Assembly (NCBI GenBank): GCA_023424865.1
Contig: JAFADM010000419.1
Span: 1-5,733, forward strand
Length of the DNA stretch: 5,733 bases
Reading direction: 5' to 3'
Source of the DNA: Bacillota bacterium
GTDB taxonomy: Bacteria > Bacillota_A > Clostridia > DSM-8532
Shown piece after piece: positions 1 through 4,476 of the stretch; positions within the stretch are counted from its first letter, which is position 1, and every line of letters starts with the position of its first letter. Below the pieces are notes generated by a model. It had not been told where the DNA came from and did not search any database. It worked only from the letters and a program-made list of their open reading frames with translations. A program made the translations under genes and the position numbers.

Positions 1-209
1 GTAAGGATAAAATCAACCCTATGGTGGGTGCTGCCGGTATTTCGGCCTTCCCAATGTCTGCCCGGGTTATTCAGAAAATGGCCAAGGATGAGGATCCTAC
101 AAACTTTATCCTGATGCAGTCGGTGGCGGCCAATGTCTCCGGTCAGCTGGGTTCCGTTGTAGCAGGCAGCATGATTCTGTTCCTGGTATTAAGAATTCTT
201 GGACAGTAA
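1..209 (+). CDS. Sodium ion-translocating decarboxylase beta subunit, C-terminal fragment (OadB/GcdB/MmdB family)
   Basis: This is the 3' end of a gene that starts before the window; the frame runs from base 3 and leaves 68 codons before TAA at 207-209. The protein is the integral membrane subunit of a biotin-dependent Na+ pump, which decarboxylates a carboxybiotin carrier and exports Na+. The family signature is visible as N-P-M-V-G-A-A-G-I-S-A-F-P-M-S-A-R at bases 15-65. By comparison with Klebsiella OadB as I remember it, the Asn, Gly, Ser and Arg there fall at N373, G377, S382 and R389, residues implicated in Na+ transport. A final hydrophobic span ends at the C-terminus (VVAGSMILFLVLRILGQ). 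The fragment cannot tell oxaloacetate, methylmalonyl-CoA and glutaconyl-CoA decarboxylase apart; the alpha subunit and biotin carrier would lie upstream. The next gene, 66 bases on, is a small OadG-like subunit, which supports one operon. Confidence 0.93.
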   Translation, partial: KDKINPMVGAAGISAFPMSARVIQKMAKDEDPTNFILMQSVAANVSGQLGSVVAGSMILFLVLRILGQ

Positions 210-275
210 TCATCCATCACTTTCGATAACAGTCCTTGCAGTCCTGTTGGCGTATAAGGAAGAGAGGAGTATTCG

Positions 276-425
276 ATGAACGATCAAATTTTAGCAAATC
301 TGGGTTACGGCCTTGAAATTACACTGTTCGGTCTCGCGGGAGTTTTTGGAGTCTTGCTTATATTCTATTTTGTTATATTGCTTTTAGGTAAAATAAAAGT
401 AAAAGAAAGCTCCGAAGAGAATTAA
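276..425 (+). CDS. OadG-like small subunit of the Na+-pump decarboxylase, 49 aa
   Basis: This short ORF begins MNDQILANLGYGLEITLFGL, has one hydrophobic segment at about residues 14-38 and ends in a charged tail (KIKVKESSEEN). A short N-terminus, one membrane helix and a polar C-terminus are what is expected of OadG-related small subunits, which in Clostridia often sit directly downstream of the beta-subunit gene. In characterised pumps the gamma subunit helps assemble the complex; I infer the same here. The long C-terminal metal-binding tail of enterobacterial OadG is missing, which is normal for the short clostridial type. GAGGAG at 264-269 lies 6 bases before the ATG and fixes the start. 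The gene is followed after 25 bases by a hairpin terminator, so it is probably the last gene of its operon. Confidence 0.85.
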   Translation: MNDQILANLGYGLEITLFGLAGVFGVLLIFYFVILLLGKIKVKESSEEN

Positions 426-450
426 ACCGGATATGACCGGTATACAAACA

Positions 451-486
451 AAAGGCAGCAGGAAAGACGAGTTTCCTGCTGCCTTT
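451..486. terminator. Perfect 15-bp hairpin, bidirectional terminator between oadG-like gene and bioY
   Basis: The arms 451-465 (AAAGGCAGCAGGAAA) and 472-486 are perfectly complementary around the 6-base loop GACGAG. Read on the + strand it ends the decarboxylase operon, with a modest T-rich tail (CCTTTAATATT). Read on the - strand the tail is TTTTGTTTG, so it can also end bioY, whose stop codon is 100 bases away. One shared terminator between convergent units is the simplest reading. Confidence 0.9.
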
Positions 487-585
487 AATATTGACAGCCA
501 TTTGCGTAAGCAAATCTGGTTAAAAGGAAGGGAGCGATGCCCCCAAGCTTTTGATTTATCAGTGTATTTGCAATGAATGACAGCC

Positions 586-1140
586 CTACAGCAGCCGGGA
601 TTTTTTAAGTATGGGAATAAGCTTAACTCCCAATAGCGCAGCAATGAGGGCAGATACCAAATCGCCTCCGATAAAGATAACAAAGCCGTTATACAAGGTC
701 ATCCATAATGAAAGACTTTTGCCCAGATAAAAATTATAGATACCGTACAAATAAGGCAAGCCTAGAAGGTAAATGGCGACAAGGCCTGCCGCGATGGCTC
801 CGAATAGCTTCCAAAAGGTAATAGTTTTCAAATCTTCTACAATCTTCCCTATAACAAACGCTCCCAGTATAAAGCCTAGAAGAAAGCCAAAGGACGGCTG
901 GAGAACATATGTGGGTCCTCCCCCCATGGCAAAGATTGGAACTCCCACCAGACCGATAAGTAAGTAAGCCGCCTGGGAGAGCATTCCCTTCATGGAACCC
1001 AGCAAAACGCCGGCCAGGGCAACAAAAAAAATCTGCAGGGTATTGGGTATAAAGGAAAAGGGAATCTTCAAAAAGGCACCGATGGCAGTCAATGCCACGA
1101 AAAGAGAAATGAGGGACAGTTCTTTCACAGTTATTTTCAT
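586..1140 (-). CDS. bioY: Biotin transporter BioY, S component of an ECF transporter
   Basis: This 184-residue protein binds biotin in the membrane and delivers it to the cell together with the EcfA/EcfA'/EcfT energising module, which is not in this window. Length and layout are typical of the family: about six hydrophobic segments at roughly residues 8-23, 33-49, 54-72, 82-101, 113-134 and 148-177. The family signature is seen as G-M-L-S-Q-A-A-Y-L-L-I-G-L-V-G-V-P-I-F at about 52-70, followed by a Gly-rich GGGPTY turn (73-78) and QPSFGFLLGF. The N-terminus has the usual run of a polar start, a hydrophobic helix and an IPNTLQ motif (31-36). The start is the ATG at 1138-1140, preceded after 8 bases by AAGGAG (1149-1154). 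A BirA-type operator about 90 bases upstream indicates repression when biotin is plentiful. The gene looks monocistronic and converges on the decarboxylase genes. Confidence 0.95.
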   Translation of the reverse strand: MKITVKELSLISLFVALTAIGAFLKIPFSFIPNTLQIFFVALAGVLLGSMKGMLSQAAYLLIGLVGVPIFAMGGGPTYVLQPSFGFLLGFILGAFVIGKIVEDLKTITFWKLFGAIAAGLVAIYLLGLPYLYGIYNFYLGKSLSLWMTLYNGFVIFIGGDLVSALIAALLGVKLIPILKKSRLL

Positions 1141-1205
1141 TTAACCAACTCCTTATTCATTTGTTGCTTTAGGCTGTCTCAGACGCTATAACCTTGCCTT
1201 ACACT

Positions 1206-1246
1206 ATTAAAACAAAAAAAACAACCAATTGTCAACCATAATTATA
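1206..1246 (-). promoter_or_regulatory. Candidate bioY promoters overlapping the BirA-type operator
   Basis: Two sigma-A-like readings are possible on the - strand. In the first, TTGACA (1230-1235) is the -35 and TTTAAT (1206-1211) the -10, with an 18-base spacer. In the second, a perfect -10 TATAAT (1241-1246) lies in the operator spacer, but its -35 is weak. As I recall, Bacillus subtilis also has a TATAAT between the operator arms of its bio operon, which supports the second. Either way bound BirA would cover the promoter. The leader would be roughly 60-100 bases. Confidence 0.6.
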
Positions 1247-1270
1247 TAAAGGTTAACAATTGGTTGTTTT
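1211..1270 (-). terminator. Possible intrinsic terminator for the leftward repeat-protein gene, same bases as the operator
   Basis: Transcribed on the - strand, the inverted repeat gives a stem of about 20 bp with a 13-base loop. Its 3' arm runs into a tract of eight T followed by GTTTT, as in an intrinsic terminator. It begins 28 bases after the stop codon of the 1298-2116 gene, and no other terminator is visible there. The stem is AT-rich, so strength is uncertain. The operator function is better supported than this one. Confidence 0.45.
1218..1270. promoter_or_regulatory. BirA (biotin repressor) operator, embedded in a long inverted repeat
   Basis: On the + strand the core half-sites are TTGTCAACC (1229-1237) and GGTTAACAA (1251-1259), separated by 13 AT-rich bases. 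This closely matches the biotin operator form TTGTNAACC...GGTTNACAA and lies upstream of a biotin transporter, so biotinyl-AMP-bound BirA probably represses bioY here. The spacer is shorter than the 16 bases of the E. coli site. The symmetry runs well past the core: 1218-1237 pairs with 1251-1270 with a single mismatch (C1233 opposite A1255). Confidence 0.85.
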
Positions 1271-1297
1271 ATATCTAGTGATGCATGCGCAAAGGAA

Positions 1298-2116
1298 TCA
1301 GGCCTTTACCATAATGGAATAATTGTCTGCCTCCAGCTTATAAAAGAAGTAAACCCCCTGTTCGTTGGTATGAGTTACATCCACCGGCTTATTATTGCTG
1401 TTAAGCAATAGCACAAGCGCATTGTCAACGGGCTGCCCCGTGGAGTCGGATATTATCCCCGTTAAAGTTCCTTTAAGGTTTTTTCGTCTTAAAAAGACCG
1501 GTTCCATGGAAATAACACCGGCTCCTCGTAAAACCTCAAGGTATTCGGATCGTTCCTGGCAGTGTAGGGATTGATATAAAATCCGATAAACGCCATACTC
1601 AACGCCATCGAAGGCAAAAAGCCCGCCTTCATTGGAATAGGCAATTGAAGCAGGGGCAGCGCTTGCCGCCTTTAAAAGGGTTATGCGGATATTGGCAAGT
1701 GGGGCTCGTCTAAAATCCATGACACTCCCCATAATCACCGCACTGTTACTGTCGAGGGACTTAAGTTCAATGGAGGGCTGGCTGCTTGTCAGAAAGCCAA
1801 CGGGTAAAAGCTCACTTGAGTAAGTTATGTAACCCTTTTTCCCGGCCATAAGGCGAACAGAATGACTGAGACTGCCTTCAAGCCTAAATTTGCCCCGTGA
1901 ATCTGTAAACCCATGCAAAATGGGTTTGTATTCACTGTCCAATAGTTGAAGGCAAACCCCTTCAATAGGATTTCCATTTTTTATGTCAGCTGCGGTTCCG
2001 CTGATTGTTTTTATTTCATCAGCCGCTTCATTGAGAACGAGTCTGGAGCCGACAGCTTCATTATCCCTTACATGATGTTTCTGCTGCAGGGTTCCGGAAG
2101 AAACCGTCTTTTCCAT
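1298..2116 (-). CDS. Triple carboxypeptidase-regulatory-like (beta-sandwich) repeat protein, function unknown
   Basis: This protein of 272 residues appears to be three tandem carboxypeptidase-regulatory-like domains at about residues 37-118, 126-205 and 214-272. Each starts with a G-x-(hydrophobic)-x-D strand, followed by a P-(hydrophobic) turn, a strand pair, a T-(D/N)-x-x-G-x-(F/Y)-x-F motif and a closing Y-x-(hydrophobic) strand. The clearest is the third, with KGTLTGIISD, TNEQGVYFF and YSIMV. No signal peptide, membrane span, LPXTG anchor or peptidase residues can be seen. The N-terminal 36 residues are polar and probably unstructured. The start is the ATG at 2114-2116, because AGGAGG (2126-2131) lies 9 bases upstream. 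An in-frame GTG at 2132-2134 abuts that ribosome binding site and would place it inside the gene. It is divergent from a related gene at 2325. Its role is unknown; surface, spore-coat or binding functions are guesses. Confidence 0.82.
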   Translation of the reverse strand: MEKTVSSGTLQQKHHVRDNEAVGSRLVLNEAADEIKTISGTAADIKNGNPIEGVCLQLLDSEYKPILHGFTDSRGKFRLEGSLSHSVRLMAGKKGYITYSSELLPVGFLTSSQPSIELKSLDSNSAVIMGSVMDFRRAPLANIRITLLKAASAAPASIAYSNEGGLFAFDGVEYGVYRILYQSLHCQERSEYLEVLRGAGVISMEPVFLRRKNLKGTLTGIISDSTGQPVDNALVLLLNSNNKPVDVTHTNEQGVYFFYKLEADNYSIMVKA

Positions 2117-2125
2117 AGAGCTTTT

Positions 2126-2131
2126 CCTCCT
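2126..2131 (-). promoter_or_regulatory. Ribosome binding site that decides the start of the leftward repeat protein
   Basis: On the - strand AGGAGG lies 9 bases ahead of the ATG at 2114-2116. The alternative in-frame GTG at 2132-2134 directly precedes this motif and has no such site of its own, so the ATG is the better start and the extra six residues should be dropped. Confidence 0.8.
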
Positions 2132-2153
2132 CACACTTCTTTTTCAAGACGGT

Positions 2154-2187
2154 AAAAAAAGTCCTCCTCCGTTGGAAGAAGTCTTTT
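2154..2187 (-). terminator. Terminator-like hairpin in the leader of the leftward repeat-protein gene
   Basis: Read on the - strand, the arm from 2187 to 2174 (AAAAGACTTCTTCC) pairs with 2170-2157 (GGAGGAGGACTTTT) around the loop AAC. There is one A-A mismatch and two G-U pairs, and the hairpin runs into seven consecutive T (2160-2154). It sits upstream of the ribosome binding site rather than after a gene, so it may be an attenuator. The G-U pairs become A-C on the other strand, so the structure favours leftward transcription. No regulator or ligand can be named. Confidence 0.45.
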
Positions 2188-2286
2188 AAGCGCCGGAAAT
2201 AGAAAAAGGAATGACAAAACAGTATATGCCCAACTGGAGTAAAGAGTGATTTCGTCTGCCGCCAATCTCGAAATGCTGCCATGGAT

Positions 2287-2294
2287 CATATAAT
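2287..2294 (+). promoter_or_regulatory. Candidate -10 box for the rightward repeat-protein gene
   Basis: The bases CATATAAT contain a perfect sigma-A -10 (TATAAT, 2289-2294) about 30 bases before the ATG at 2325. No convincing TTGACA-like -35 is found 16-18 bases upstream. The same eight bases also fit the -10 of the mother-cell sporulation factor sigma-E (CATAYAMT), but its -35 is not seen either. Confidence 0.4.
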
Positions 2295-2324
2295 AGTAAA
2301 GGATGTTTCTAAGAGGTATATCCA

Positions 2325-3194
2325 ATGGGAGAAGTAAAACGTGATGAATTTTTACTGGAGATGTCGTCCAGGGAATGTATAGGCACCATTGTATCCGGTA
2401 TACGCATTAATGTATCCTTATCTCCTAACCCTTATCTCTATGCAGGTACAATATACGGAAATGTAACCAATTCCTCCGGCTCCCCCCTGTCAAGGGCAGT
2501 GATAACCCTTCTAAGGGACGGGTGTCCCCTCACTCATGTGCTTACGGATTCATCCGGCAACTATCTTATTTCACCGGTTTTACCTGGAACGGGATACAAG
2601 CTTTATGCCTTTGCACCGGATTATTTGCTGGATGAAACGGCAGTCTTCTGTCTTACAAATCGGGAAAACGTAAAACGCAACATCGTACTTCAAGCCGATC
2701 CTTCCGCCTTTCTTTCAGTTATCAGCGGGCAGGTAACAAATGAAGCAGGCTGTGCTCAGCCCAATGCTGTCGTTAACTTATATACAGTGGACGCTTCCGG
2801 TACTGAAACTCTCTACGCTGAAACACTAACTAATTGCCAGGGGCTTTTTATTTTTGCAGATCTTACCGTTGGGAATTATGTACTTAAAGTAAGGCTCAGC
2901 GGTTACAGTGATTTTTCCAAGCCCATCACCATTACGAATCTGGCCAGCATAACAAACCTTACAGTATGCTTAAAGCTGGCGTGCCAAGCTTCTAAAGGCA
3001 CCCTGACCGGTGTTGTTTCCGACGAACATAAGAAGCCTTTACCCGATGTGGATGTGGTACTTTATCTGGTAGAAGCGGACAACAGCCTCCTCCCTATTGA
3101 ATACACCAAAACCAATAAGGATGGCGTCTACTTCTTCGGAAATCTTCCGGCAGGCTGTTACAAAATCAATGCCAACCGCCAGCTATGCCATTGA
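2325..3194 (+). CDS. Triple carboxypeptidase-regulatory-like repeat protein, cysteine-containing, function unknown
   Basis: This 289-residue protein also appears to be three tandem carboxypeptidase-regulatory-like beta-sandwich domains, at about residues 41-123, 131-217 and 224-283. Visible repeat motifs are G-T-I-Y-G-N-V-T-N with TDSSGNYLI (first), ISGQVTN with TNCQGLFIF and GNYVLKV (second), and KGTLTGVVSD with TNKDGVYFFGNLPAGCYKI (third). The third is plainly related to the last repeat of the leftward neighbour. No signal peptide, membrane helix, anchor or catalytic residues are visible, so it is probably a binding or structural protein. It has nine cysteines (18, 67, 109, 143, 171, 215, 220, 278, 288) against two in its neighbour, which is notable for a beta-sandwich protein. 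The ATG at 2325-2327 has AGAGG (2312-2316) 8 bases upstream. The C-terminal residues NRQLCH run into a short repeat and may not be conserved. It converges on the diguanylate cyclase gene, and no hairpin terminator lies between them. Confidence 0.82.
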   Translation: MGEVKRDEFLLEMSSRECIGTIVSGIRINVSLSPNPYLYAGTIYGNVTNSSGSPLSRAVITLLRDGCPLTHVLTDSSGNYLISPVLPGTGYKLYAFAPDYLLDETAVFCLTNRENVKRNIVLQADPSAFLSVISGQVTNEAGCAQPNAVVNLYTVDASGTETLYAETLTNCQGLFIFADLTVGNYVLKVRLSGYSDFSKPITITNLASITNLTVCLKLACQASKGTLTGVVSDEHKKPLPDVDVVLYLVEADNSLLPIEYTKTNKDGVYFFGNLPAGCYKINANRQLCH

Positions 3195-3232
3195 TTCCCA
3201 CAACTATGCCATTAATCTACAGTTATGCCACT
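3183..3232. repeat. Three degenerate copies of a 10-base unit at the 3' end of the rightward gene
   Basis: CTATGCCATT occurs at 3183-3192 and again at 3204-3213, and the variant TTATGCCACT follows at 3223-3232, giving spacings of 21 and 19 bases. The first copy contains the start of the stop codon (TGA, 3192-3194). Each copy is preceded by a similar CAG or CAA. It may be a small tandem duplication; nothing indicates a function. Confidence 0.4.
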
Positions 3233-3263
3233 GCCTCTATTGATATTATATTATTGTCCATTT

Positions 3264-4196
3264 TTACTCCATTGGTTCCCAATTACTCTCATAAATAACC
3301 ACTTTATTTCGACCCCAGTCCTTTGCCTTGTATAATGCCATATCGGCATTATGAACCATGCGGGAAGGATCTAAAGGCTCCTTTCCGCTCATGTGGCAGA
3401 TGCCGATACTCAAGGTGATATGAACTGAATTTCCATCCAGCAAAAAGACATGGCTTTCCACCCTCCGCCTTATGCGTTCGCATGCTGTTTTTGTCTTTTC
3501 TTTGCTTATACCCGGCAGGATGAGGCTGAATTCTTCTCCTCCGTAACGGCCCAGAATGTCGCTTTCACGGCAGGAGGCCAGCAAAAGAGCGGCCAATTCC
3601 TTCAATACACTGTTCCCTGCCGGGTGCCCGTAGGTATCATTCACCTTTTTGAAAAAGTCAATATCCATCATGGTGAAAGCCAGGTTGCCTCCCTCGCGAA
3701 GCTGCTTTTTATATTCCTTTTCAAACAGTTCAAGCAAAAGTCCGTGATTGTAAAGGCCAGTCAACTGATCCCTAGATGCCAGCTCCTTAAGGCGGCGTAT
3801 TTCATACTTATGACGAATAGCTGAATTAAGCCGCGGGAAAAGCTCTAATGAGATGTAGGTCTTTCGGATATAGTCACTTGCCCCCAGCTCCAGTGCCCGG
3901 TTTACGTCCTGGGGTTCCTGGCCCTCGCCTACCAGAACAATGGGGATGTTTTCAATCCCGTATTTTTCGATGAGTTCCCTGCATACCTCGAATCCTTTGC
4001 CGGAAAACGCATCCATATCCAATACGATGGCCTCGCAACTCTCCTTGAGTGCAGCGTTGACAATAGCCCGCCCCATATCAGGAACCTGCTTGTTGGCATC
4101 TATCGCAATAGCCGTATACTTTCCCGTCTCCAAAAGGGAGCCGAGAGTTTGATGGCCTGCATCGTGTTTCTCTGCCACAAGGATTCTAGGAAACAT
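3264..4196 (-). CDS. Response regulator-type diguanylate cyclase (receiver + GGDEF)
   Basis: This 310-residue protein should make cyclic di-GMP from two GTP in the cytoplasm. Residues 4-128 form a receiver domain, and 140-304 a GGDEF domain. The cyclase half is complete: DQLTGLYN (143-150), the substrate-binding run DIDFFKKVNDTYGH (178-191), the active-site GGEEF (219-223) and an inhibitory I-site R210-E-S-D213 five residues before it, so product inhibition is expected. In the receiver the phosphoacceptor Asp is kept (D60 in VLDMD) and so is the Lys (K112). The usual acidic pair is E9-K10 rather than Asp-Asp, the conserved Thr position appears to be Gly, and KP is KT, so phosphorylation control is uncertain. 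I chose the ATG at 4194-4196 because it places the first strand RILVAE at the N-terminus and has GGAGGA 11 bases upstream. An ATG at 4218-4220 adds eight residues but lacks a ribosome binding site. No partner histidine kinase is in the window. Confidence 0.92.
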   Translation of the reverse strand: MFPRILVAEKHDAGHQTLGSLLETGKYTAIAIDANKQVPDMGRAIVNAALKESCEAIVLDMDAFSGKGFEVCRELIEKYGIENIPIVLVGEGQEPQDVNRALELGASDYIRKTYISLELFPRLNSAIRHKYEIRRLKELASRDQLTGLYNHGLLLELFEKEYKKQLREGGNLAFTMMDIDFFKKVNDTYGHPAGNSVLKELAALLLASCRESDILGRYGGEEFSLILPGISKEKTKTACERIRRRVESHVFLLDGNSVHITLSIGICHMSGKEPLDPSRMVHNADMALYKAKDWGRNKVVIYESNWEPME

Positions 4197-4207
4197 GGAA
4201 TGCTTCT

Positions 4208-4213
4208 TCCTCC
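4208..4213 (-). promoter_or_regulatory. Ribosome binding site that decides the start of the diguanylate cyclase
   Basis: GGAGGA on the - strand lies 11 bases before the ATG at 4194-4196, slightly long but usable. The upstream ATG at 4218-4220 has only CTTGAG before it. If that upstream start were used, this motif would be coding sequence. Confidence 0.55.
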
Positions 4214-4328
4214 ATTTCATCTCAAGACGTCAAGGCTTATACGCTGTTTCTAGTTTATTCACCGGATCCCTTCCGGCATGAATTAATTTTCTGCAGCTGT
4301 CGTCTTTCTTCAAACATTATGTCCTATT

Positions 4329-4337
4329 TTTATAGCA
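4329..4337 (-). promoter_or_regulatory. Possible extended -10 promoter for the diguanylate cyclase gene
   Basis: On the - strand TGC-TATAAA matches an extended -10 element (TGnTATAAT) with one mismatch. No good -35 is present, which extended -10 promoters can tolerate. It would give a leader of about 125 bases. The terminator of the upstream flavoprotein gene lies just beyond at 4380-4435, so the cyclase needs its own promoter in this spacer. No riboswitch was recognised in the leader. Confidence 0.3.
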
Positions 4338-4373
4338 CGATGCGTGTATGCAAACGATGAATGATAAATGGGC

Positions 4374-4435
4374 AAAAAAGTCCGTCCCTTCATTCTTTTT
4401 AACCAAAGGTCTTTTTAAAGAATAAAGGGACGGAC
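4374..4435 (-). terminator. Strong intrinsic terminator after the flavodiiron gene
   Basis: On the - strand the arm 4435-4417 pairs with 4398-4380: 11 continuous base pairs including GTCCGTCCC, one A-C mismatch, then 7 more pairs. The loop is T-rich. The 3' arm is followed by six T (complement of A4374-A4379). It lies about 40 bases after the stop codon of the flavodiiron gene and separates it from the cyclase gene. Confidence 0.88.
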
Positions 4436-4476
4436 AACATTATTAGCTATAATTTTCAAATTAAGGGAGCAAAGCT

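Noticed and set aside
228..246. Direct repeat of GTCCT 10 bases apart between the decarboxylase genes
   Set aside because: Two copies of five bases are expected by chance, and a clear ribosome binding site further on explains the spacer.
384..683. Leftward 99-codon open frame across the terminator and the end of bioY
   Set aside because: It overlaps bioY in another frame, spans the 15-bp terminator hairpin, and gives a cysteine- and tryptophan-scattered peptide with no family resemblance.
1218..1270. Insertion-sequence terminal repeat or attachment site as the explanation for the long palindrome
   Set aside because: There is no transposase, target duplication or second copy in the window, and the core matches a BirA operator placed correctly for bioY.
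2132..2134. GTG as the start of the leftward repeat protein
   Set aside because: It directly precedes the AGGAGG that serves the ATG at 2114-2116 and has no upstream ribosome binding site of its own.
2061..2282. Leftward 73-codon open frame overlapping the start of the repeat-protein gene
   Set aside because: It runs 56 bases into a well-supported gene in a different frame, has no ribosome binding site, and reads as low-complexity Phe/Arg/Lys.
3450..3824. Rightward 124-codon open frame inside the diguanylate cyclase gene
   Set aside because: It lies antisense to the conserved GGDEF domain and its translation resembles no family; the leftward frame carries the recognisable motifs.
4197..4328. 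c-di-GMP or other riboswitch in the leader of the diguanylate cyclase gene
   Set aside because: The leader is long enough, but I could not find the conserved core of a GEMM-type riboswitch or any terminator/antiterminator pair.
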